From: Deinococcus cellulosilyticus NBRC 106333 = KACC 11606
GTDB lineage: Bacteria; Deinococcota; Deinococci; Deinococcales; Deinococcaceae
DNA: 24,874 nucleotides
NCBI RefSeq assembly: GCF_007990775.1
Contig: NZ_BJXB01000048.1
Location: 1-24,874 of the forward strand
Reading direction: 5' to 3'
Under the pieces are notes generated by a model. The model had not been told where the DNA came from and did no database searches. It saw only the letters and a list, made by a program, of their open reading frames with translations. The translations under genes were made by a program, and so were the position numbers. Position 1 is the first letter of the stretch. Each line of letters begins with the position of its first letter. Shown here in pieces: positions 16,021 to 23,602 of the stretch.

Positions 16021-16517
16021 ATGCAGGTCTGGCAGGACGAGTACGACGGCATCTGGACGTGTCTGGAGGGTCTCCCCGGAGGCCACAACTGGATGATGGT
16101 GACCCTGAACTCGCGCCAGGATCAGGTGCAGGCCATTCTGGACGGCATTCCTCAGGGGTTCAAAGGCAATATGCATGTGCTGCTGTTGCCTGAACCCACC
16201 GCCACGCCTTTCGAGCGTGCGCTGGAACTGCACCGACCCAGAGGGGTAATGGTCTTAAGCCGCAATTTGCAGGGAGGGCCGGGACTGGAGCTTCCCGAGA
16301 AGCACCATGAGAGCACTTCGGGTCTGGTGTATCTGGAGGGGGGCAGTTACCCGGCCTGGACCAGTGCCCTGGTGTCCGATGGTGACACGATGCCTGATCT
16401 GTGGGCCAGTGTGTGCGCTAAACTGGACACTCCGGTGGTGGTCTGCACCCCTGACCGTGCGCTGCAGGTGTGGCAGCACTGGTGGGAGAGCACCCCTCTG
16501 GCCCTGCAGAACCTGGA

Positions 16518-16524
<7 letters not shown>
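16021..16524 (+). CDS. Unknown 167-aa protein between a C26 hydrolase and hemW
   Basis: The ATG at 16021 lies 2 nt after the C26 stop; the same frame extends upstream inside the C26 gene, but without an independent signal. The product is soluble and tryptophan-rich (WQDEYDGIWTC at the start, VWQHWWES near the end), with hydrophobic strands LLLPEPTATP and VVVCTP. No motif I recognise. The final codons overlap the hemW start (16518) by 7 bp. Tight linkage on both sides argues it is a real gene, translated with hemW. Confidence 0.75.
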
Positions 16525-17648
<1,124 letters not shown>

Positions 17649-17706
17649 GGGTCCTTCATGAGAAATGAAAGGGCAAAACATCAGATTTGTAACGATTCTT
17701 AAACAA

Positions 17707-17722
17707 TCAGGGATTACCCTGA
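17707..17722 (+). promoter_or_regulatory. Small hairpin upstream of the 56-aa protein gene
   Basis: TCAGGG (17707-17712), loop ATTA, CCCTGA (17717-17722) form a perfect 6-bp stem ending 3 nt before the ATG at 17726. It could limit ribosome access, or it may contain the -10 TACCCT of a leaderless start. No decision is possible from sequence. Confidence 0.35.
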
Positions 17723-17725
17723 GAC

Positions 17726-17896
17726 ATGGACGACTTTTCCCTGCTGCTTGTCCTGGTGAACCTGCTGGTGTGGGTCCCGGTGGTGGTGCTGCTGCGCCCC
17801 TCCGGCGCACAGGACCAGAGCCTGCAACAGTGGAAAAAACAGCTGGACCGCTGGAGCCAGTTGAAACACCGAAATGAAGAGTGGAGAGATCGGTGA
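17726..17896 (+). CDS. 56-aa single-pass membrane protein
   Basis: ATG at 17726 to TGA at 17894-17896. The translation begins MDDFSLLLVLVNLLVWVPVV and ends in a charged, tryptophan-containing tail (LQQWKKQLDRWSQLKHRNEEWRDR). One transmembrane helix spans about 4-24, then a cytoplasmic amphipathic helix. Codon usage is GC-rich in third positions, as in neighbouring genes, and the TGA overlaps the next gene's GTG. No recognised family. It lies 78 bp after hemW. Confidence 0.6.
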   Translation: MDDFSLLLVLVNLLVWVPVVVLLRPSGAQDQSLQQWKKQLDRWSQLKHRNEEWRDR

Positions 17897-18018
17897 ATTT
17901 TGACCCCCAGGCCCTGGCCACATGGGTGTCAGTGGTGGTGTTTGTCAGTCTGGTCTTTCTGGTGATCATCCTCCTGATCGGCTGGCTGCAGAAGCGCAGA
18001 GATCGGGACAGAGAATGA
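17893..18018 (+). CDS. 41-aa single-pass membrane protein
   Basis: GTG at 17893 overlaps the stop of the 56-aa gene (GTGA). It is preceded by GGAG about 8 nt upstream. The product MNFDPQALATWVSVVVFVSL... ends with a basic/acidic tail QKRRDRDRE; one transmembrane helix runs at about 10-33. The overlap and matching base composition support a real coupled pair. No recognised family; comparable small pairs occur in toxin/holin-like or complex-stabilising proteins, but nothing here decides that. Confidence 0.55.
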   Translation: MNFDPQALATWVSVVVFVSLVFLVIILLIGWLQKRRDRDRE

Positions 18019-18147
18019 CCCCTTAAAGGCCCCTGGGCTGAAATGCTGTTGATGTGGAGCGATTCGTATTCGCTCATCAGCAAACAGAGCGTTTTAAGAA
18101 TTGGAGTGAGCACTTTGTCCTGTGGGGAAGGCGGGCATCTTTTTAAG

Positions 18148-18178
18148 ATTCGACAAATATCGAAATGCTTGTTAGGAT
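18148..18178 (+). promoter_or_regulatory. Promoter and 18-bp palindromic operator of the ArsR/DUF2087 gene
   Basis: TCGACA (18150-18155, five of six -35 bases), a 17-nt spacer and TAGGAT (18173-18178) form a promoter whose -10 ends 6 nt before the ATG at 18185, which has no Shine-Dalgarno: a leaderless start. The operator ATTCGACA-AA-TATCGAAA (18148-18165) covers the -35 and fits a palindrome TTTCGATA-N2-TATCGAAA. The same operator recurs at 18885-18902. Binding here would repress, so autoregulation by the gene's ArsR-type product is likely. Confidence 0.6.
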
Positions 18179-18184
18179 GGTGCC

Positions 18185-18778
18185 ATGACCCTGACGCCTG
18201 AACAGATCCTTGACCTCTGCAAGGCCCTCAGTGACGGAAACCGCCTGCGGATTCTCGGACTGCTGGCCCAGCAACCCCTCGCCGTTGAAAAAATCGCAGA
18301 AGCGTTGCAGGTCGGTGTGTCGACCACCTCGCACCACCTGAGCCGGCTTTCAAAAGCAGGTCTGGTGCATGCTGCTGCCCAGGGGCATTACAGCATCTAT
18401 TCGGTGCGGCAGGAGACCCTGACTGCACTGGGCGCTTTGCTGTCTGATCCTGCGCGTCTGGCAGGCCTCAGTGAGGTGCAGGCTGCAGGGGACAAATTTG
18501 CCTCCAAGGTCCTGCAGGTCTTCCTGGATGAAGAGGGGCGCATCAAAGCTTTTCCGATGCAGCACAAGAAGATGATGGTGCTGCTGAACCATGTGCTGCA
18601 GGTCTTTGAGTCCGGTCAGTCGTACACAGAGAAGGAGGTCAATGACCTGCTGCTGCGTTTCCACGACGATACTGCCACCCTCAGACGCAATCTGGTGGAA
18701 CACGGCCTGATGCATCGCGAAGGGGGAGGAGGCAGGTACTGGAGGGCCAGTGATCTGCCTGCAGATGAAGAAGCCTGA
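18185..18778 (+). CDS. ArsR-type HTH plus DUF2087 transcriptional regulator
   Basis: The 197-aa product has an ArsR-like winged helix (about 5-75: LCKALSDGNRLRILGLLAQQ, then STTSHHLSRLSKAGLV, the recognition helix, and the beta-wing GHYSIYSV). A DUF2087 domain follows at about 110-175 (FLDEEGRIKAFP, YTEKEVNDLLLRFHDDTATLRRNLVEHG, GRYWR). DUF2087 has no proven activity; it is found fused to or beside regulators. No metal-binding cysteine motif is visible. Start ATG 18185 has the leaderless promoter described above. It is paralogous to the gene at 18914 and separated from it by a heptamer repeat. Confidence 0.9.
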   Translation: MTLTPEQILDLCKALSDGNRLRILGLLAQQPLAVEKIAEALQVGVSTTSHHLSRLSKAGLVHAAAQGHYSIYSVRQETLTALGALLSDPARLAGLSEVQAAGDKFASKVLQVFLDEEGRIKAFPMQHKKMMVLLNHVLQVFESGQSYTEKEVNDLLLRFHDDTATLRRNLVEHGLMHREGGGGRYWRASDLPADEEA

Positions 18779-18805
18779 GGCTTGCTTTTGTGCCGCTCTG
18801 TTTTT

Positions 18806-18840
18806 GCTGACTGCTGTGTGCTGATGGCTGACCGCTTTTA
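18806..18840. repeat. Heptamer repeat, GCTGANN family, five units
   Basis: GCTGACT, GCTGTGT, GCTGATG, GCTGACC, GCTTTTA run in strict 7-bp phase, preceded by GTTTTT. It lies between the two DUF2087 genes, upstream of the second one's promoter. It belongs to the same family as the right end of the 15090-15267 element. Confidence 0.75.
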
Positions 18841-18866
18841 GGCATTTTTGCGAGGATTGAATTCAT

Positions 18867-18902
18867 TTGACTTTTGTAAGATCATTTTGATAGATATCGA
18901 AA
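18867..18902 (+). promoter_or_regulatory. Promoter and shared 18-bp operator of the second DUF2087 gene
   Basis: TTGACT (18867-18872) matches five of six -35 bases; TAGATA (18891-18896) follows after 18 nt as a weak -10. The palindrome TTTTGATA-GA-TATCGAAA (18885-18902) overlaps the -10 and matches the operator at 18148-18165, most exactly in the TATCGAAA half. It therefore marks both genes for the same repressor. Confidence 0.55.
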
Positions 18903-18913
18903 GGAGTGGTGTC

Positions 18914-19450
18914 ATGCTGCAGAGCAACCACATCAGAAGTTACCTCCTCATCGCCCATCCGCACAGGCAGGTGCTGTTGCGGGCCCTTGAAGAAAAACCC
19001 CAGACCGCCCAGGAACTTTCCAGCCTCCTCTTCAATCTCGAGCAGACCGAGGGGCACCTGCGCATCCTGCAACAGGGACACCTCCTTGAAAACAGAGAAG
19101 GGGTTTACAGCCTGATCCCTGATGCTTACCACAAAGCCCGTGAAGATGCCTCACATCCCTGGCTGGAGTGGGAAAAAGACTTTTACCAGCTGGTTTCTCA
19201 GGCTTTTGACGAAAAGGGCATCCTGCGCACCCTGCCCAGCCAGAACAAAAAATTGAACCTCCTGATGCAGAAACTCTCCCTGCTTTTCGAGGCAGGCCGC
19301 ACCTACACCGAAAAAGAGGTCAATGGCCTCCTGATGGGGTTCACCCGGGACTTCTTCCTGATTCGACGCAGCCTCATCGACGCTGGCGTGCTGTTTCGTA
19401 CTCCGAGTGGCAGTGCGTACTGGAGGGAACGCCATGACGCAAAAATATAA
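18914..19450 (+). CDS. HTH plus DUF2087 regulator, paralogue of the 18185 gene
   Basis: The start is the ATG at 18914 with GAAAGGAG upstream; an in-frame extension to 18848 reaches into the promoter and is rejected. The 178-aa product has a winged-helix-like N-terminus (about 8-75) without the clean ArsR signature. The DUF2087 domain at about 95-168 is clearly similar to the paralogue: AFDEKGILRTLP, YTEKEVNGLLMGFTRDFFLIRRSLIDAG and GSAYWR. It ends inside the start of the GIY-YIG gene (17-bp overlap). The role is likely regulation, with its partner, of the adjacent module; the signal is unknown. Confidence 0.85.
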   Translation: MLQSNHIRSYLLIAHPHRQVLLRALEEKPQTAQELSSLLFNLEQTEGHLRILQQGHLLENREGVYSLIPDAYHKAREDASHPWLEWEKDFYQLVSQAFDEKGILRTLPSQNKKLNLLMQKLSLLFEAGRTYTEKEVNGLLMGFTRDFFLIRRSLIDAGVLFRTPSGSAYWRERHDAKI

Positions 19451-19778
19451 GGGCTTCACCCCGGTGATGGGCATCTGGATCATCCGAAACCACAAAAATG
19501 GCAAGGTGCTGCTCGGGGCCAATGAGCATGTGCAGGGTAAACTGAATGCCCACCAGTTCCAGCTCAAGATGGGTTCCCACATGGTCAAAGCCCTGCAGCA
19601 GGACTGGAACGCCCAGAGCCCGGAAGATTTCACCTTCGAGGTCCTGGATGTGCTTGAGCCCGATCCTGCAAAAGGGGAGCATTACGATTACCGGGATGAC
19701 CTCAAAGACCTTGAGGCCCTGTGGTTGGAACAATTGCAGCCCTATGAACCTGTGGGGTACCACAGAAAACGCAAGTGA
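19434..19778 (+). CDS. GIY-YIG-like protein
   Basis: This 114-aa protein starts at 19434, chosen because GGAGG lies 7 nt upstream and the ATG opens the conserved N-terminus (MTQKYKGFTPVMG); it overlaps the DUF2087 gene by 17 bp. It resembles the GIY-YIG-type subgroup with GIWIIRNHKNGKVLLGANEHVQGKLNAHQFQLKMGSH in place of the canonical GIY...YIG; the second motif is degraded (IWII, VLLG), so nuclease activity is doubtful. The tail LEALWLEQLQPYEP is typical. Genes of this kind often sit near DUF2087 regulators (my recollection, not checked). A terminator follows. Confidence 0.75.
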   Translation: MTQKYKGFTPVMGIWIIRNHKNGKVLLGANEHVQGKLNAHQFQLKMGSHMVKALQQDWNAQSPEDFTFEVLDVLEPDPAKGEHYDYRDDLKDLEALWLEQLQPYEPVGYHRKRK

Positions 19779-19793
19779 TGTTCCTCAAATCTG

Positions 19794-19827
19794 CCAGCTG
19801 AATTTCAGGATTCAGCTGGTTTTATTT
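19794..19827 (+). terminator. Rho-independent terminator after the DUF2087/GIY-YIG module
   Basis: A perfect 10-bp stem CCAGCTGAAT (19794-19803) and ATTCAGCTGG (19810-19819) with a 6-nt loop is followed by TTTTATTT (19820-19827). It begins 16 nt after the stop at 19778. Confidence 0.9.
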
Positions 19828-19970
19828 GCTGCCTGCGGTCTTCTGCTTTTCTGAGAAACCCTCCAGGAAACCTGAAGATTGCCCGAAGGTCAGGCTCAGA
19901 CCCCCTTCAGCTGTGCTTCCTACATTGAGGCTAACTGTTGCTTTGATTTTCACTCGATGCAGGAGACAAC

Positions 19971-20462
19971 ATGGGAAACATTGAACGGGTGGGAAGCCTG
20001 GAAATTGACCAGGACATGCATCATGAAAAAAGAGAATGGACCGCCCAGAGGTTTGCCTGGGGGGTGTTTTTCCTGTTGCTTGTGGCAGCCTTGCTGGGCC
20101 TCTTCGGAGGGGGTTATTTCAGTTCGCGCACCCAGATCAATCCGGACCTGCAGGTCGATTTTCAGTTCTTTCTGCGGATGAAGGCTCCGACCCGTCTGGA
20201 GATCAAGTTGCTCCGCACCCAGGAAAAACCAGAGCTCCTGATCAGCCGGGATTACCTGCGCCACTTTCAGATTGAAAACATTCAACCCGAGCCCGATCAG
20301 GTCAGCAGTGAAGGAGGGTTTCAGCAGTTCACCTTCAACCGTCTGGAGGCTGGAACGCCCATTGTTTTTGACCTGAAGACCACAGATGTGGGAAGCATTC
20401 CCGGACAGGTCGGCCTGAATTCCACAGACCTGCTGACTGTCCACCATTTCGTGTATCCCTGA
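19971..20462 (+). CDS. Membrane-anchored protein of unknown function
   Basis: This 163-aa protein begins at the ATG at 19971 with AGGAG 6 nt upstream. A soluble N-terminus of about 25 residues, a single transmembrane segment (about 29-50: FAWGVFFLLLVAALLGLFGGGYF) and a 110-residue outer domain follow; the topology suggests an extracytoplasmic beta-rich domain (FDLKTTDVGSIPGQVG near the end). I do not recognise a family. It ends 9 nt before the DUF421 gene and shares its direction, so a functional link with DUF421 is plausible. Confidence 0.7.
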   Translation: MGNIERVGSLEIDQDMHHEKREWTAQRFAWGVFFLLLVAALLGLFGGGYFSSRTQINPDLQVDFQFFLRMKAPTRLEIKLLRTQEKPELLISRDYLRHFQIENIQPEPDQVSSEGGFQQFTFNRLEAGTPIVFDLKTTDVGSIPGQVGLNSTDLLTVHHFVYP

Positions 20463-20471
20463 GGAGCAGAC

Positions 20472-20921
20472 ATGGAAGCTGTTGTTCGAGCTGCAACCCT
20501 GTATTTCATCCTGATGATCATCTTTCGACTCACCGGGAAACGCACCATGTCCCAGGTGACCACCTTCGACATGGTGGTGCTGCTGGTGATCAGTGAGACC
20601 GTGCAGAACTTCCTGGTGGACGAGGATCATTCATTTACCCACATGGTGCTCCTGGTCATCACCCTGCTGGGTCTGGATGTGCTCCTCTCCATGGTCAAAC
20701 AGAAGTTTCCGGGGGTGGAAAAGTGGATGGATGGCGTTCCGGTGATTCTGGTGGAAGACGGCAAACCCCTGGAAGACCGCATGAAAAAAAGCCGGGTGGA
20801 CGTTTCAGACATTCTGGAAGCGGCCCGGCAGACCCAGGGCCTTGAGCGCATGGACCAGATCAAATATGCCATTCTGGAGCGGGCTGGAGCGATTTCCATC
20901 GTTCCCAAGGAAAAGCCATGA
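20472..20921 (+). CDS. DUF421 (YetF/YcaP-like) membrane protein
   Basis: This 149-aa protein has membrane segments at about 5-20 and 50-70 and a cytoplasmic C-terminal domain with the DUF421 layout: FRLTGKRTMSQVTTFDMVVL at 18-37, GVPVILVEDGKPLE at 86-99, and GAISIVPKEKP at the end. The family has no proven biochemical activity. The start ATG at 20472 lies 9 nt after the upstream stop with GAGGAG before it. The next gene overlaps by 4 bp (ATGA). Length is short but normal for the compact YetF form. Confidence 0.85.
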   Translation: MEAVVRAATLYFILMIIFRLTGKRTMSQVTTFDMVVLLVISETVQNFLVDEDHSFTHMVLLVITLLGLDVLLSMVKQKFPGVEKWMDGVPVILVEDGKPLEDRMKKSRVDVSDILEAARQTQGLERMDQIKYAILERAGAISIVPKEKP

Positions 20922-21763
20922 CTTCTCCCATCCGTGACCTGCTCTCTCTCACGCTGGAAGTGAACCACCTCCAGAAGGCCAGAGATTTTTATGAAAAAGT
21001 GATCGGCCTGCAGGTGCTCTCCTTCGACGAAGATCAGGGGAACTGCACCCTTGGTTTTCCCTCGGGTCAGAGGTTGAACCTGTGGATGCCTGTCACCCGG
21101 CAGCAGAATTCAGAGCGCCTCTCCAGAGTGAGGGCACGGGGAGGGACCCATGTGCACTGGGCGATGCAGATCCCCAGAGGCACCCTGCAGAGGGCCAGGG
21201 AACACCTGGGACAGTCTGGCATCCCCTGGCAGGAGATCAACCTGGCCAGCGAAGACCAGCCTGCAGACATCGGGCTGTACTTCTGGGACCCTGCTTTTCA
21301 TGGCCTGGAACTCCGCGAGGTGGACCTGCAGGATGAACGCTTTCCAGAGGTCCCTCCAGGGGACCTTCCAGAAACGGGCCTTCCGGTGGTGGGCCTCAGG
21401 GAGGTGGCCCTGGCCTTTGAGGATTACCAGGGCATGAAAGAGCGGCTTCCCGAGGCTTACGGATTTGCTTTCCTGAAAGAGATGGAGGAGCGAAATTTCG
21501 CCCAGTTCACGCTGGGACCAGAACCCGAAAGGGACGGTCTTTTCACCTGCAGACGCTGGCTGTATGCCTGGGACCCGCAGGTCGGTCTGGCCGACATGCT
21601 CGGGGGTGAGCATGCCACCGTGCAATTCCTGGCAGATGTGGATGCTGTTGAGGCCCGCGTGAAACAGGCAGGACTGGAACACTTCAGGGACCAGACTGGA
21701 CTGGTGGTCCGTGACCCTGAAGGTCACGTTTTTGAATTCGTGGAGGAGGCCCCAAATGCGTGA
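20918..21763 (+). CDS. Two-domain VOC/glyoxalase family protein
   Basis: This 281-aa protein contains two VOC units (about 7-125 and 155-275). The first starts LSLTLEVNHLQKARDFYEKVIGL and ends FHGLELREVDL; the second ends LVVRDPEGHVFEFVEEAP. This tandem layout is that of ring-cleaving dioxygenases and related lyases. Expected metal ligands are only partly present (H80 region HVHWAMQ; E276-type glutamate FEFVEE), so activity is uncertain. The ATG overlaps the DUF421 stop by 4 bp and its stop overlaps the DUF2243 start by 8 bp, so all three are coupled. Confidence 0.82.
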   Translation: MTSPIRDLLSLTLEVNHLQKARDFYEKVIGLQVLSFDEDQGNCTLGFPSGQRLNLWMPVTRQQNSERLSRVRARGGTHVHWAMQIPRGTLQRAREHLGQSGIPWQEINLASEDQPADIGLYFWDPAFHGLELREVDLQDERFPEVPPGDLPETGLPVVGLREVALAFEDYQGMKERLPEAYGFAFLKEMEERNFAQFTLGPEPERDGLFTCRRWLYAWDPQVGLADMLGGEHATVQFLADVDAVEARVKQAGLEHFRDQTGLVVRDPEGHVFEFVEEAPNA

Positions 21764-22244
21764 ACACCATTCATCAGCACAGCACCAGTCCACCCTCTGG
21801 AAACGTGGAGGCATTCTGCTGGGCATCGGCCTGGGCGGTTTCTTTGATGGGATTGTGCTGCACCAGATCCTGCAGTGGCACCACCTGGTCAGTGAGACCT
21901 ACCACCCCACCTCTTTGCGCAATCTGGAAATCAACACCCTGGCTGATGGTCTTTTTCATGCCTTCACCTGGGTTGCCAGTGTGATTGGGCTGTTTTACGT
22001 GTGGTCTGGCACACGAGGGGAGCACCCGGAATGGTCCACAAGGGCTTTTCTGGGCACCTTGCTGCTGGGCTGGGGCGGTTTCAATCTGGTGGAGGGCCTC
22101 ATCAACCACCAGATTCTGGGCATTCACCATGTTCGCCCCGGGCCGTACTGGCTTGCCTACGATATTGGGTTTCTGGTGTGGGGTCTCCTGATGGTTGTGA
22201 TTGGGTACGCCTGGATGAAACAGCAGAACAGGAGTGCAGCCTGA
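21756..22244 (+). CDS. DUF2243 membrane protein
   Basis: The start ATG at 21756 has GGAGGAGG just upstream and overlaps the VOC stop; the longer upstream frame is rejected. The 162-aa product has four transmembrane segments: GGILLGIGLGGFFDGIVLHQ (signature GFFDGIVLHQILQWHH), FHAFTWVASVIGLFYVW, FLGTLLLGWGGFNLVEGL (signature GGFNLVEGLINHQILGIHHV) and YDIGFLVWGLLMVVIGYA. Conserved histidines in the first and third segments suggest metal or heme contacts; the function of the family is unknown. It is the last gene of this plus-strand run. Confidence 0.85.
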   Translation: MREHHSSAQHQSTLWKRGGILLGIGLGGFFDGIVLHQILQWHHLVSETYHPTSLRNLEINTLADGLFHAFTWVASVIGLFYVWSGTRGEHPEWSTRAFLGTLLLGWGGFNLVEGLINHQILGIHHVRPGPYWLAYDIGFLVWGLLMVVIGYAWMKQQNRSAA

Positions 22245-22269
22245 ACTGCACCCCTGTGGTCTGAAATAC

Positions 22270-23520
22270 TCAGATTTTCTGTTCGGCCATCTGTTCGGAC
22301 ACCTGCGCTGTTTTTTTGCCAAAAGCGGCTGGACCAAATCGCACAATGGCCAGGATGCCTGCGGCGACAATCACACCACTCTGCAACATGAAAGCCAGTC
22401 GGGGTCCGAAGCTCTCTCCCAGATAGCCCATGAACAGGTAGATGCCCAGCACCAGCACGGAATACAGGGTGTTGAAGGTGGACTGCACGCGGCCCTGGTA
22501 GGCGTAATCGGTCTCCTCCTGCACCTGGGTCTGGTACACGATGTTGATGGACACGAAAAACCCCATCAGCACGGTGGTGACAATCGCAGAGTACAGTTCC
22601 CAGGACTGGGCGTGCAAGAAGACCATCAGGGCAAGCAGAAACACCCACAGCACCATGATTCTGGGACGGCCCAGCCTTTGCACGATGCGGGTCAGCAGGA
22701 AACTCCCGATCACCGAACCCACCGCCCAGCCTGCATCAATGAGTCCAAAGCCGATGGTTCCGACTTTCAGCACGTCTTTGGCAAAAACCGAAGACAGGGT
22801 GTTGAGGGTCTGCGGGGTGGTCCACAGCATGCTGATGATCACGTAGGGCAGGATCAGGCCCGGATTCCTGCGGATGTAGGAGAGTCCTTCTTTGACGTCT
22901 GAAAAGAGCTGGATTTTCTGAGGGGTTTCTGTTTTCTCTGCTTTTGGAAAGCGGATGCTGAAGATGAAAGCGGCACTGATCAGGAAACTGATGCCGTTCA
23001 CCACCATGGCCCACATTGGGGAGGCACCAGCGAGCACAAACCCACCAAGGCCTGCCCCGAAAATCATCCCTGTCTGCAGGAAGGTGCGGGTGTAAATGTT
23101 CGCTTGCAGGAGCAGATGTGTGGGCACCACCCGCCGGACCATGGCCACAGTGGCAGGCCTGAACAGGGTGTCTCCGAGGGCGATCAGGAATTCCATCAGG
23201 TACAGGTGCCAGGCCTGAAGCTGCCCGGTGAGGTACAAGAGGGGGATCATCAGGACGATCAGGGCACGGGCCACATCGGTGATGGCCGCAAGTTTGCGCT
23301 GGTCCAGACGGTCCACCAGCACGCCTGCAAAAGGACTGAACAGCAGACCGGGCAGGGCGTGAAAGACCATGAGCCAGGCCACACTGGAGCCCTTGCCTGT
23401 GAGTTCCAGGGTGATCCAGCTTGAGGCAATGAATTGCATGCCAAAACCAATGGCAGAAATGGAGTTGCCGGTCAGATAACGGGTGAACGGCTGAATTTTG
23501 AACAGCTCGGAACGGGCCAT
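22270..23520 (-). CDS. Major facilitator superfamily exporter (EntS/MFS_3-like)
   Basis: The start is the ATG at 23520 (MARSELFKIQPFTRYLTGN), with AGGAGGA 5 nt upstream; the longer frame lacks a site. The 416-aa product has about 12 hydrophobic segments, with the motif-A-like GVLVDRLDQRKLAAITD in the loop after helix 2 and a central cytoplasmic loop (RFPKAEKTETPQKIQLFSDVKEGLSYI). Such proteins export drugs or siderophores by proton antiport. Downstream of the DUF5937 regulator on the same strand, which probably controls it. A hairpin with a T-run lies 28 bp upstream. Confidence 0.9.
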   Translation of the reverse strand: MARSELFKIQPFTRYLTGNSISAIGFGMQFIASSWITLELTGKGSSVAWLMVFHALPGLLFSPFAGVLVDRLDQRKLAAITDVARALIVLMIPLLYLTGQLQAWHLYLMEFLIALGDTLFRPATVAMVRRVVPTHLLLQANIYTRTFLQTGMIFGAGLGGFVLAGASPMWAMVVNGISFLISAAFIFSIRFPKAEKTETPQKIQLFSDVKEGLSYIRRNPGLILPYVIISMLWTTPQTLNTLSSVFAKDVLKVGTIGFGLIDAGWAVGSVIGSFLLTRIVQRLGRPRIMVLWVFLLALMVFLHAQSWELYSAIVTTVLMGFFVSINIVYQTQVQEETDYAYQGRVQSTFNTLYSVLVLGIYLFMGYLGESFGPRLAFMLQSGVIVAAGILAIVRFGPAAFGKKTAQVSEQMAEQKI

Positions 23521-23547
23521 GATTCCTCCTGAAAATTCATTTGAGAC

Positions 23548-23576
23548 AATAAAAACCACCCCACACCTCAGGGTGG
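23548..23576 (-). terminator. Terminator or attenuator between the ArsR-type regulator and the MFS gene
   Basis: On the minus strand CCACCC (complement of 23576-23571) and GGGTGG (complement of 23561-23556) form a 6-bp stem with a 9-nt loop, followed by TTTTTATT (complement of 23555-23548). It lies in the same direction as both flanking genes, so it may lower MFS expression relative to the regulator, or end the regulator's transcript with a separate MFS promoter that I cannot see. Confidence 0.7.
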
Positions 23577-23602
23577 CCTGTGTCTCTGGTTGTGTTTACA
23601 GG

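Noticed and set aside
19829..19851. Possible further heptamer array (GCTGCCT, GCGGTCT, TCTGCTT)
   Set aside because: Only about three loose units; phase and GC start are not kept, so chance is likely.
22233..22250. Hairpin GTGCAG-CCTGAA-CTGCAC after the DUF2243 gene as a terminator
   Set aside because: The 6-bp stem overlaps the stop and is not followed by a T-run on either strand.
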